Source: Allocatelliglobosispora scoriae (lineage in GTDB: Bacteria > Actinomycetota > Actinomycetes > Mycobacteriales > Micromonosporaceae). From it: a stretch of 64,000 nucleotides of DNA. Position numbers and translations under genes: made by a program. Below the pieces are notes generated by a model. The model was not told the DNA's origin, ran no database searches, and saw only the letters and a list, made by a program, of their open reading frames with translations. Positions 47,732-56,103 of this stretch are shown here, one piece after another. The stretch's first letter is position 1, and every line of letters starts with the position of its first letter. The stretch spans positions 1-64,000 of the forward strand of contig NZ_JACHMN010000003.1 in assembly GCF_014204945.1 (NCBI RefSeq). The letters are read 5' to 3'.

Positions 47732-49723
47732 ATGACGGACTTCCGGCTCGGCCACCCCGATCGTCCCTGGGTGATGCGCACCTACGCCGGGCACTCCAGC
47801 GCTGCGGCCACCAACGCGCTCTTCCGCCGCAACCTGGGCAAGGGGCAGACCGGGCTGAGCGTCGCCTTCGACCTGCCGACCCAGACGGGCTACGACCCCG
47901 ATCACGAGCTCGCGGCGGGCGAGGTGGGGCGGGTGGGCGTACCCGTCTCGCACATCGGCGACATGCGCGCGCTCTTCGACGGCATCGACCTCGGTGCGGC
48001 CAATACCTCCATGACGATCAACGCGACGGCGATGTGGCTGCTGGCGCTCTATGTCGAGGTCGCGCACGAGCAGGGCGTCGACACGACCAGGCTGATGGGT
48101 ACGACGCAGAACGACCTGATCAAGGAGTACCTGTCGCGGGGGACCTACATCTTCGCGCCGGCACCGTCGCTGCGGCTCACCACCGACATGATCGCCTGGT
48201 CGGTGCGGCATACGCCGCAGTGGAACCCGGTCAACATCTGCTCCTATCACCTGCAGGAGGCCGGCGCGACGCCCGTGCAGGAGGTCGGCTTCGCGCTCGC
48301 CACCGCCGTCGCGGTGCTCGACGCCGTTCGCGACGCCGGGCAGGTGGCGCCGGACGCGATGGGCGAGGTGGTCCAGCGGATCTCGTTCTTCGTCAACGCC
48401 GGGGTGCGCTTCGTCGAGGAGATGGCGAAGATGCGGGCATTCGCACAGCTCTGGGACGAGATCACCCGGGATCGGTACGGCGTGACGGACGCTCGGCAGC
48501 GAAGGTTCCGTTATGGCGTACAGGTGAATTCGTTGGGGTTGACCGAGGCGCAACCGGAGAACAACATCCAGCGGATCGTGCTGGAGATGCTCGGCGTGAC
48601 CCTCTCGCGCGGCGCCCGCGCGCGGGCCGTGCAGTTGCCCGCGTGGAACGAGGCGCTCGGCCTGCCGCGCCCCTGGGACCAGCAGTGGAGCCTGCGGATG
48701 CAGCAGGTGCTGGCGTTCGAGTCGGACCTGCTGGAGTACCCGGACCTCTTCGACGGGTCCCATGTGGTCGAAGGGCTCGTCGGCTCCATCGTGGATGGTG
48801 CGAAGGCCGAGCTCGACAAGATCAGCGAGCTGGGCGGCGCCGTGGCGGCGGTCGAGTCCGGCTATCTCAAGAGCGCGCTCGTCGGGTCGCTCGCCGACAA
48901 GCGGCGCCGGATCGAGTCCGGCGACGACGTCGTGGTCGGCGTCAACCGCTTCACCGAGACCGAGTCCTCGCCGCTCACCGCCGCCGGAGCGCAGGCGATC
49001 ATGCAGGTCGACTCCACCGTCGAGGCCGCCGCATCCGACGCGGTCAAGGCGTGGCGCTCGGCCCGGGACAGCGCACTGGTCGACGCGGCGCTGGCCGAGC
49101 TGCGGCGGGTCGCAGCGACGACCGAGAACCTGATGGACGCCACGATCGCGTGCGTGCGAGCGGGCGTCACGACCGGCGAGTGGGCGTCGACGCTGCGCGG
49201 GGTCTTCGGGGAGTACAGGGCTCCGACCGGCTTGGCGGGTGCGTCTCTCGCGGGTGACGCACCATCGCTGCGGGGGGTACGGGCCCGGGTCGCACAGACC
49301 GCCGACGAGCTGGGACGCGGGCGGCTGCGGATTCTGATCGGCAAGCCGGGGCTCGACGGGCACTCCAACGGCGCCGAGCAGATCGCGGTGCGGGCTCGGG
49401 ACGCCGGATTCGAGGTCATCTATCAGGGGATCCGGCTGACGGCTGCGCAGATCATCGCTGCCGCCGTCGCGGAGGACGTGGACATCGTCGGGCTCAGCGT
49501 GCTGTCGGGGTCGCACCTGAGCGCGGTGCCTGCGGTGATCACGGGACTGCGGGCGGCCGGGGCGGACATCCCGGTGGTGGTCGGCGGGATCATCCCGGAC
49601 GACGACGCGGTGACGCTGCTGGCGGCGGGCGCGGCGAAGGTGTTCACGCCGAAGGATTTCGCGCTGACGGACATCATGGACGACCTGGTGACGGTGATCC
49701 GGCACGCCAACGGCCTACCCTGA
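47732..49723 (+). CDS. meaA: B12-dependent acyl-CoA mutase, MeaA (ethylmalonyl-CoA mutase) type
   Basis: 663 residues with the catalytic TIM-barrel (MRTYAGHSSAAATNALFRRN onward) and a fused B12-binding domain (DGH at 542-544 in GLDGHSNGAEQ, then GLSVLSGSHLS and VVGGIIPDDD). The length and the sequence around the substrate pocket fit MeaA-type mutases (~660-680 residues) rather than two-subunit methylmalonyl-CoA mutase (~730 large subunit). Substrate is therefore more likely ethylmalonyl-CoA; methylmalonyl- or isobutyryl-CoA cannot be excluded by eye. Leaderless start ATG 47732. Cofactor could come from the PduO-type enzyme nearby. Confidence 0.88.
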   Translation: MTDFRLGHPDRPWVMRTYAGHSSAAATNALFRRNLGKGQTGLSVAFDLPTQTGYDPDHELAAGEVGRVGVPVSHIGDMRALFDGIDLGAANTSMTINATAMWLLALYVEVAHEQGVDTTRLMGTTQNDLIKEYLSRGTYIFAPAPSLRLTTDMIAWSVRHTPQWNPVNICSYHLQEAGATPVQEVGFALATAVAVLDAVRDAGQVAPDAMGEVVQRISFFVNAGVRFVEEMAKMRAFAQLWDEITRDRYGVTDARQRRFRYGVQVNSLGLTEAQPENNIQRIVLEMLGVTLSRGARARAVQLPAWNEALGLPRPWDQQWSLRMQQVLAFESDLLEYPDLFDGSHVVEGLVGSIVDGAKAELDKISELGGAVAAVESGYLKSALVGSLADKRRRIESGDDVVVGVNRFTETESSPLTAAGAQAIMQVDSTVEAAASDAVKAWRSARDSALVDAALAELRRVAATTENLMDATIACVRAGVTTGEWASTLRGVFGEYRAPTGLAGASLAGDAPSLRGVRARVAQTADELGRGRLRILIGKPGLDGHSNGAEQIAVRARDAGFEVIYQGIRLTAAQIIAAAVAEDVDIVGLSVLSGSHLSAVPAVITGLRAAGADIPVVVGGIIPDDDAVTLLAAGAAKVFTPKDFALTDIMDDLVTVIRHANGLP

Positions 49724-49747
49724 CCACGGCGCCGCGCGCCCGCTGTC

Positions 49748-50130
49748 GGCGTTGATCGCGTTGTTTCCGGGAAACAGTCCCTATGTCTGCGCTGGTTAGG
49801 GCTACTTTCCGGGAAACAGCGCGATCTCCCTAGTGCGTGGTGCGGCAGCGATGCGATGCGGCGCGTGCTGCCTCGCTGCGCGTTGATCACGTCTGGTTCG
49901 GGGAAGCAGACGTGATCACGCAGCGTGATCACGTCTGCTTCCCCGAACCAGACGTGATCACTTCACGCTTGTGGGCGGCGGGCCGGCCGATCAAGCGACG
50001 CGGATGTGGGGGCAACTGCGGCACGCTCGGCATCTCGCCGCGGGCCACCCGGATGATCGCGCTATTTCCCGGAAAGTAGCCCTAACCAGCGCAGAGGTAG
50101 GGACTATTTCCCGGAAACAACGCCAACGCC
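49748..50130. repeat. MITE-like nested inverted repeat, ~384 bp
   Basis: Terminal inverted arms 49748-49826 and 50055-50130 match over about 76 bp with few differences; each arm itself contains two TTTCCGGGAAA blocks. At the centre, 49884-49920 and 49924-49960 are perfect 37-bp inverted copies separated by CAG, each arm being palindromic at its ends (TGATCACGTCTG). The element fills the whole 430-bp gap between convergent meaA and the FtsK-type unit. No reading frame with coding character is present. Confidence 0.9.
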
Positions 50131-50153
50131 AACGCCGCGAGCGGGTGAGCGGC

Positions 50154-50774
50154 TCAGCGCAAGTAGAGCGCGCTGCCCAGTGCCGCCAGCATTCCGCCCA
50201 GCACCGTCAGGCCCACCGCACCCGTGTCCAGGCGGGTCCCCTCGCGGTGGTCCACCCAACGCGAAGCCAGCGGCAGCCCGGCGAACGGCGCCAGGATGAA
50301 GAACAGCCACGCCAGCGGCAGTCCCAGCCAGAACAGCCCGGACGCCACCAGCGCCACGATCGTCGCGCACACCCCGCCGAGCAGGGGCAGCACGACCAGC
50401 ACCCCACCGGGGATCGAATCACCGCGCTTGGCCCGCACGATCCGGTTGGCCGCCGACTGCAGCAGCTCAGCGGCATCGGCATCGCCGTGGGTCGAGAACG
50501 CGGGCGCGGGCAGGTCGCCCACACGTCGACCCCGCAGCAGCCGCAGGTCTCCCCAGACCCGCTCGGCCTGCTGATCGACCTTGACCAGGGCAAGCTCACG
50601 AGTGGCCACGGCCGCCGAGGCAGCCTCGACGGCCTCGGCCGCAGCGGCGACATCGCGCTCCACCGCAGCCCGACCATCCATGTAGGACTGTCCAGCCGCA
50701 GCGGCGGCCGCGTCCCGGCGCCGTGCGGCGGCGACGAGGTCGGCGACGAGGCTGCGATATTCGGCGACCGTCAC
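50154..50774 (-). CDS. Coiled-coil plus membrane-helix protein of the FtsK-type unit
   Basis: 206 residues from GTG 50774, which overlaps the ATPase stop (CTGTGACGG). N-terminal alanine-rich coiled coil (about 5-75, RSLVADLVAAARRRDAAAAA), a middle segment, and three C-terminal membrane segments (about 115-135, 140-158, 180-203). Last gene of the four-gene unit. No family recognised. It may tether the ATPase to the membrane, since that protein lacks membrane helices (inference). Confidence 0.7.
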   Translation of the reverse strand: MTVAEYRSLVADLVAAARRRDAAAAAAGQSYMDGRAAVERDVAAAAEAVEAASAAVATRELALVKVDQQAERVWGDLRLLRGRRVGDLPAPAFSTHGDADAAELLQSAANRIVRAKRGDSIPGGVLVVLPLLGGVCATIVALVASGLFWLGLPLAWLFFILAPFAGLPLASRWVDHREGTRLDTGAVGLTVLGGMLAALGSALYLR

Positions 50775-53488
50775 AGCGTCACCTCGTAGGGGATGATGAT
50801 CTCCGGGCTGCGGTGCACCGCCCGGTCGAAGAAGAGCGCCCGCTGCTCGCGCGGGAACCACACCGGCCCGCCCGGCTGCGGCGTCAGCGGCGCGAGCTCA
50901 TTGCCGTGCACGTCCAGCGCCACCCACGCGCCGATCGCATCGAGCCGCGCTCCGATCCCCCCGAGGTCGTCGCGCAGCCGCGCGACCGTCCGCCACCAGG
51001 CCAGCATGTGGGTACGCCGTTCCGGCCCCCGGGACAGCACGGTCCGCAGCAGCTCGTGCCCGGTCGGCTCGCCGGGTCCCCGCCGTGCGGCGAGCTGTGC
51101 CGAGGCGGCATCGAGGGCGTAGGCGAGGACGTAGTGCGGGCGGTCGTTCTCGGCCGACTCGGCGAGGTCGAGCAGCGCCGGGTAGAGGCTGTCCACTCCG
51201 TGGAACTCCGAGACCGGCAGCGCCGCGTGCAGCGCCTTGGCGGCGTGTTCGGCGTCGGAGTCGAGGCAGAGGATGGTGAAGTCGGCGCTGCCCGGCTCGT
51301 GCTGGCGGGCCAGGGCGAGCCCGGCTGACGCGAGTACGGCACAGGCTTCGTCGATGCGGTTGCCGAGGACGGCGAGGTTGCGGCCGGGTGCCCGGTTGAG
51401 GCGTACGGTCGCGGGCCGCCCGGTGACGTCGATCGTCTCGCCGATGAGCGCCACCGCGCCCTGGTTGGCGAGCGGCGAGGGCCCGCCGGGCAGGATCGGG
51501 TAGGCGGGCCGGGCGTCGCCGTCGAAGAGCCGGGGCTCGTCGGCATCGGCGGCGCGCTGGAGCCAGAGGCTGCGCTGCAGCTCCTGCCACTCGACCCGGT
51601 TGCCGCAGTTGGGGAGGCGGACGATCTGGTTGGCGGTGGGGGAGCCGGAGTCGGCGTTGATCACCGCGTGGTGCCGGGGGATCAGGTCGGCGGCGAGGTT
51701 GGTCTCGGCGAGTACCCGGCGCGCCTTGGGCAGGGCGATCCGCAGGGTGAACTGCCCGACGAGGCCGGAGCGCCCCCAAAGGGCCTCGATGCCGGTGACG
51801 TCCTGGGAGGCGAGCACGAGGTGGATGCCCTGCGAGCGCCCGCGCCGGGCGAGGTCCTCCAGCAGGGCGACGGCCTCGCTCGTCACCGCGTCGCGGCCGG
51901 TGAGCAGCACCTGGAACTCGTCGATCACGGCGATGATCCGGGGCCAGTGGCCGCCGGGGTCCTCGCTGCGCAGCTCGGCCAGCTTCGTCGCGCCGTGCTT
52001 CTTGGCGGCGGCGGCCCGTCGGCGCAGCTCGTCGGCGAGGTGGCGCAGCAGGGCCAGGCCGAACTCGCGGTCGGCGTTGACGTTGATGCCGACGAGGCGC
52101 AGATGCGGCAGCCAGGTCTCGTCGCGGTGCGACGGTGCGAAGCGGGCGAACGAGACGCCCTCCTTGAAGTCGAGCAGGTGCAGCTCGAGCTCGCTGGGGG
52201 CGTACCGGCTGGTGAGACCGGCGAGGAACGCGTAGATCAGGTTGGTCTTCCCGGAGCCGGACGGGCCGGCGATGAGCGCGTGCGGCGGGTCGTCGCCGAG
52301 GACGAGTTCGGCGAGCTCGCCGTCGGTGCCCTCACCGATCGGCGCCCGGAGGCACTCGGCGGAGGACTCGGTCCACAGCTCCTCGGGGAGCAGATAGTCG
52401 AGTGTCGCCGGGGGCGGCCCGGCGGCGAGCTCCTTGCAGACGGCGGTGACGAGTTCGGCGGGCGGGGCCTGGTCGAGCGCGATCGACAGCTCCCCGGTGA
52501 GCCCCGGTGCCACACCGAGTCCGGCCGCGATCGTCATCGAGAGCACCGTCGGGTGCTCCACGAGCGTGATTCCCCTGGTCACGATATGTACGCCGGCCGC
52601 GACCCCGGTACGCGTGATCCGGTCCAGCTGTGCCCGCTGCGCGGTGCTGAGCTCGACGGTGTCGTCGCCGAGCAGGACGGCGATCCGCCACGGTTCGGGG
52701 CGGCGCCCGGAGACGGCAGCCGCTTCGGCGAGTCCGGCGTGCTCCCCGGCGAGGACCTGCTCGTTGATCCGCTGGATCTCCTCGACCAGCCCGTCGAGCA
52801 TGCCGGTGAGCCCGCCCGGCCCGACGAAGGTGAGCTGCCCGCTCGTGGCGAGGGGCGCGAAACCGGCGAGCGCCCCGCCGAGCTGCCCGGGATCGAAGAT
52901 CCAGAGTTTGACCTGGCCGCTGGGCGTGGAGCGGAGCGTACGCAGGAGCAACCCGGCGATCACACCGTCCGAGAGGGGTCGGTCGTCGGTGGTGAGCCAG
53001 AGATGGGTCGCGTCGAGCAGCGGCAGCAGCGCCGGTACGCCCACCTCGGCAAGCTCCCCGATCCGCAACAGCCCCGGTGCCATAGGACCAACTCTTGAAG
53101 AGTTGCGGCGATCTTGCCGGTCGCCTCGGTCGCTGCGGTCGGCTCGATCGGCTCGGTCGGCTTGGGACTCGGTGAGGGACGGCCAGGTTGACCAGGGTGC
53201 TCCGCAGGCGTCGGGGGCTGCTGCGGCGGCGAGTTCGCGCAGGGCCTTCGTCAGGGCTGCGGTCTGGCGTACCAGCCGGTCGGCGGCTGCGGAGACCTCC
53301 GCGTCGCGCTGGCGCGCCAGGGTGGCGAAGCGCTCGGCCGAGCTGGCCTTCGCGGCACTGAGCTGCGCGTGCGCCTCCCGCTGGCGGGCCAGCCCGTCGT
53401 CGAGGCAGCGCCGGACCGCAGCGCGGGCAGCGGCGAGTTCCCGGCGTACGGAGGCGACGAGGGGACCCCGCCGGACCCTGTTAGACAC
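50771..53488 (-). CDS. FtsK/SpoIIIE-type ATPase with N-terminal coiled coil
   Basis: 905 residues. Coiled coil (about 1-95), then low complexity (ADRADRADRSDRGDRQDR, about 108-126) and a translated palindromic element (RRNSSRVG, about 127-134), then the ATPase part from MAPGLLRIGELAEVG. Walker A IAGPSGSGKTN (about 407-415), Walker B IIAVIDEFQVLL (about 518), and the FtsK-type QDVTGIEALWG sensor. A second P-loop-like domain (about 680-830) lacks a full Walker motif. No membrane helices and no gamma domain, so it is not the division FtsK. It resembles EccC/SpoIIIE-like pumps. Overlaps both neighbours. Start at 53488 is set by overlap with the upstream stop. Confidence 0.8.
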   Translation of the reverse strand: MSNRVRRGPLVASVRRELAAARAAVRRCLDDGLARQREAHAQLSAAKASSAERFATLARQRDAEVSAAADRLVRQTAALTKALRELAAAAAPDACGAPWSTWPSLTESQADRADRADRSDRGDRQDRRNSSRVGPMAPGLLRIGELAEVGVPALLPLLDATHLWLTTDDRPLSDGVIAGLLLRTLRSTPSGQVKLWIFDPGQLGGALAGFAPLATSGQLTFVGPGGLTGMLDGLVEEIQRINEQVLAGEHAGLAEAAAVSGRRPEPWRIAVLLGDDTVELSTAQRAQLDRITRTGVAAGVHIVTRGITLVEHPTVLSMTIAAGLGVAPGLTGELSIALDQAPPAELVTAVCKELAAGPPPATLDYLLPEELWTESSAECLRAPIGEGTDGELAELVLGDDPPHALIAGPSGSGKTNLIYAFLAGLTSRYAPSELELHLLDFKEGVSFARFAPSHRDETWLPHLRLVGINVNADREFGLALLRHLADELRRRAAAAKKHGATKLAELRSEDPGGHWPRIIAVIDEFQVLLTGRDAVTSEAVALLEDLARRGRSQGIHLVLASQDVTGIEALWGRSGLVGQFTLRIALPKARRVLAETNLAADLIPRHHAVINADSGSPTANQIVRLPNCGNRVEWQELQRSLWLQRAADADEPRLFDGDARPAYPILPGGPSPLANQGAVALIGETIDVTGRPATVRLNRAPGRNLAVLGNRIDEACAVLASAGLALARQHEPGSADFTILCLDSDAEHAAKALHAALPVSEFHGVDSLYPALLDLAESAENDRPHYVLAYALDAASAQLAARRGPGEPTGHELLRTVLSRGPERRTHMLAWWRTVARLRDDLGGIGARLDAIGAWVALDVHGNELAPLTPQPGGPVWFPREQRALFFDRAVHRSPEIIIPYEVTL
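53089..53105. repeat. CAACTCTTSAAGAGTTG element, copy 8 (inside a gene)
   Basis: Complete element with the CGGCGATCTT flank, located within the FtsK-type coding sequence and translated in frame as part of RRNSSRVG. Followed (53110-53165) by an imperfect 9-bp repeat (CGGTCGGCT-like) that encodes the Asp-Arg run. Confidence 0.92.
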
Positions 53489-54443
53489 CGCTTCGGTCGA
53501 CAGCGCGCGGCTCGCCCAGCGCGTCGATGGCGGAGCGGCGGCGGGTCGGATCGGTCACCCGCAGCGCCGCCCGGTGAGTGGCGGCCGACTGTGCGGCACC
53601 GCGCTCGGCCTCGATCACCTTCGCGAGGTCCGCCGCGGAGCGCCCGGTCGCCGCGAGCAGCCCCGCGACGAGCACGGTCGCGGCGGCGGCTGCGTCCACG
53701 GGGTGGATCGGCGTCGAGTCGCTGCGGCGCTGGGGCTGCACGTGGCAGACCCGGGCCAGCGCCTCCTCGGCTGCGGCTGCCGGGAGCTTGGGCAGGAGCG
53801 CGGCGATCTTCGGGAGCGCCGCTCGGCGTACCCGTGCAAGATCTTCCAACCGTGCGGGGTGGCCGCAGAGCTCGCCCGCCAGGTGCCGGAGCAGCGGCGG
53901 CGCGATCGCGGCGACGCCGAGGCCGACCGCCGGGCCGGCGGCGGCGAGCTCGCGCCGCAGCCGCACCGGGTTCTCGTCGAGGGCCGCAGCCGTGCAGCGG
54001 CGCAGCAGCTCGGCGCTGGTCGCGGCTGCCTCGGCGCGAGTCGACCGGCTCACCGTGTCGGGACCGCCACCGGCGATCTCGCTGACCCGCGCCGCCCACC
54101 AGTCGGTGAGCTGCGCGACGTCGCTGCGCGAGTTCTGCGCGGGCACGCTCGGCACGAGGGCGGCGGTCCACTCCTCGCGCGCGCCGTCGGTCGAGATGCC
54201 CAGAGCAGCCGTGTACGCATCGAGCGCGTCCTGAGCACCGCGCATCAGCGCCACGGCGTTCTCCAGGCGCTCCACGGCGCCGCTGAGCTGTGGAATCCGC
54301 GCGGGGTCGCTCGTGGACTGCATGACCCACGCGAGCAGGTCACCCGCCGAGCGCAGCCGCTCGGCAGCCGCGGTCACCTGTGCCACCGGAAGATCGTCAC
54401 GGGCGACCCGGATGTGGTCGGCCAGATCCTGAACGAGACTCAT
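53481..54443 (-). CDS. Helical protein of the FtsK-type unit, unknown
   Basis: 320 residues, almost entirely alpha-helical by composition (Ala, Arg, Leu, Glu), no signal peptide and no membrane segment. N-terminus MSLVQDLADHIRVARDDLPVA. The C-terminal third contains LVAGLLAATGRSAADLAKVIEAERG. Overlaps the ATPase start by eight bases and begins eight bases after the 90-residue gene. No family recognised. Confidence 0.7.
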   Translation of the reverse strand: MSLVQDLADHIRVARDDLPVAQVTAAAERLRSAGDLLAWVMQSTSDPARIPQLSGAVERLENAVALMRGAQDALDAYTAALGISTDGAREEWTAALVPSVPAQNSRSDVAQLTDWWAARVSEIAGGGPDTVSRSTRAEAAATSAELLRRCTAAALDENPVRLRRELAAAGPAVGLGVAAIAPPLLRHLAGELCGHPARLEDLARVRRAALPKIAALLPKLPAAAAEEALARVCHVQPQRRSDSTPIHPVDAAAAATVLVAGLLAATGRSAADLAKVIEAERGAAQSAATHRAALRVTDPTRRRSAIDALGEPRAVDRSGV

Positions 54444-54451
54444 GCCCTCAC

Positions 54452-54724
54452 CTACAGCGCCGCGACATAGCTCTGAGCCTGCTCCACCGCGCTGAGCGTG
54501 GCGGTGAGGCAGTCCTCGAGTTCGGTGGTGGCCTGGGCCAGGGCGGCCTGCGCCGCGGTCACAGACTCGTGACCGGAGCCCTCCACCGCGACGGCGAGGC
54601 TGAGCTGTGCGTCGCCGAGCCTCTCGTTGGCGGAGCGCACGGCGTCCTGGCTCTCCTGGACGTGCAGCATCGCGGCATCGATGGCTGCCTTGACCTCGGC
54701 GACACTCGCCACGGCCACCTCCAC
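54452..54724 (-). CDS. 90-residue helical-hairpin protein of the FtsK-type unit
   Basis: GTG 54724 (an in-frame GTG at 54718 also possible). Two amphipathic helices rich in Ala/Glu/Ser (VAEVKAAIDAAMLHVQESQD and VTAAQAALAQATTELEDCLT) joined near SGHES. Size and helix content recall WXG100 proteins, but no WXG motif and no C-terminal secretion signal are present. First gene of the unit. Confidence 0.65.
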   Translation of the reverse strand: MEVAVASVAEVKAAIDAAMLHVQESQDAVRSANERLGDAQLSLAVAVEGSGHESVTAAQAALAQATTELEDCLTATLSAVEQAQSYVAAL

Positions 54725-54803
54725 GGAAGACTGACGGGGTGATACCCGCCGATTATCGCGGAGATTACTTTAAAACGGACAAAACGCGCGCGAATCGCAC
54801 GAA

Positions 54804-55415
54804 CTATCTGTACTGGTTGGCGTACGCCTGCCGTGCCAACTTCATCCGCTTCCGCCTGCGCAGCATCCACCAGACGAAGAAGACGAATCCGATCAGGAAA
54901 AGGATGATCAGGATCGGGATGATGATCGCGGTGACCGAGAGCCCGGCACTCGCCGTGTCCTCGACCGTCGATGCGACCGGCGCGCCCACGCCCAGCGTCA
55001 TCGTGTTGATCACCGGCCGGGCGGTCGCCTTGGTGATGTGGACGCCGAGTGCCATGACGATGCCGATCAGGATCGGCACCCACTGTTTGGACTCGAAGAA
55101 GCTCGCCGGGTCCGAGACCGTGACCGTCTCCGAACTCGACCCGGCGCCGAAGGCGAGACCACCGGCGGTCGGCCGGACCACCGTCTGCACGATGTCGTTG
55201 ACGGAGTCGACCGCCGGGATCTTGTCGGCGACGAACTCGATCGCGAGCAGCACGCAGAGGATGACCAGGACCCAGCCGTTGGAGATCCAACTCCACGTCT
55301 TGGGTAACTCGATCAGGTCGGTGTACCTGGCGAGCAGACCGATCGCGAGGAGCGGAATGTAGGCATTGAGTCCCGCCGCGGAGGCGAGACCGGCACCGGT
55401 GAGCGCTTCAAGCAC
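54804..55415 (-). CDS. DUF4126 membrane protein
   Basis: 203 residues. GAGLASAAGLNAYIPLLAIGLLARYTDLIELP is the DUF4126 N-terminal signature; about five membrane helices, with the last (ILIILFLIGFVFFVWWML) followed by a basic tail RRRKRMKLARQ. Start GTG 55415. Function of the family is unknown. Confidence 0.85.
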   Translation of the reverse strand: MLEALTGAGLASAAGLNAYIPLLAIGLLARYTDLIELPKTWSWISNGWVLVILCVLLAIEFVADKIPAVDSVNDIVQTVVRPTAGGLAFGAGSSSETVTVSDPASFFESKQWVPILIGIVMALGVHITKATARPVINTMTLGVGAPVASTVEDTASAGLSVTAIIIPILIILFLIGFVFFVWWMLRRRKRMKLARQAYANQYR

Positions 55416-55554
55416 TCAGACAGCATGGCACCCTTACGCCATTCGGGCAGCCTGACGTGCGAGTTGCCTGGTAGGGGGCTGTTCGTTCGGTTTCGACCGC
55501 ATCGGGCACCGGGTCGATTACGTAGAGCGACCGCAATCCGTAGGGTCGCCCAGC

Positions 55555-56067
55555 ATGAACGCCTATGAGACCCCGCCTGCGCCGAAGAAGGCACTGACCC
55601 CGCTCAAGATTTTCGGCATCGCCGGAGCGGCGCTGCTCGCGGTCATCATCGGCTGCTGCGGCGTGGGTGCTGCGACGATGCTCGGTGGTGGCGACACCAA
55701 GAGCGCGTCGCCGCAGCAGTCGGCGAACGGACTGCCTCAGCCCGCCCCGGCCGTGACGACGGCCGCAGCCGAGCCGACCGTCTCGCCGACACCGGCCGTG
55801 CAACCGACCACTCTCGCTCCGACGAAGTCGCCGAGCACTAAGCCGAGCGCCAAGCCGACGCCGAAGCCCCCGACACCCCCGAAGCCGTCCACCAAGCCCA
55901 AGCCCAAGCCGAGCCCCACACCGGAGCCTGAGCACACCGTAGGCACTGCCGTCCATGCCGGAGCCTTCTGCTCGCAGCACTGGTGGTTCGGCCACACCTC
56001 GACCGGCAAGCTCATGCAGTGCAAGCCGAGTGCAACGGATTCCAGGTTCCGGTGGCGTGCGGCCTGA
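55555..56067 (+). CDS. Membrane-anchored Pro-rich protein with Cys-pair tail
   Basis: 170 residues: short cytosolic N-terminus, membrane helix (about 18-45), a long Pro/Lys/Ser/Thr linker (about 60-125), and a small C-terminal module with FCSQHWWFGHTSTGKLMQC and RFRWRAA. This 'C...G.T..G..M.C...RWR' module recurs in actinobacterial extracytoplasmic proteins; its role is unknown. TAGGGT (55541-55546) ends eight bases before ATG 55555. Confidence 0.7.
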   Translation: MNAYETPPAPKKALTPLKIFGIAGAALLAVIIGCCGVGAATMLGGGDTKSASPQQSANGLPQPAPAVTTAAAEPTVSPTPAVQPTTLAPTKSPSTKPSAKPTPKPPTPPKPSTKPKPKPSPTPEPEHTVGTAVHAGAFCSQHWWFGHTSTGKLMQCKPSATDSRFRWRAA

Positions 56068-56091
56068 CGGAGCGCCCGGATCAGGAGGGGA

Positions 56092-56097
56092 TAGGCT
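56092..56097 (+). promoter_or_regulatory. Leaderless -10 (TAGGCT) of nucS
   Basis: TAGGCT ends six bases before GTG 56104. Confidence 0.55.
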
Positions 56098-56103
56098 CGC
56101 GCG

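Noticed and set aside
53110-53165. Short repeats that might suggest a CRISPR array
   Set aside because: Units are 9 bp, contiguous and in a coding frame, with no spacers; no array or cas gene is seen anywhere in the window.
54452-54724. WXG100/type VII secretion substrate
   Set aside because: Size fits, but no WXG motif, no YxxxD/E tail and no other type VII component near.
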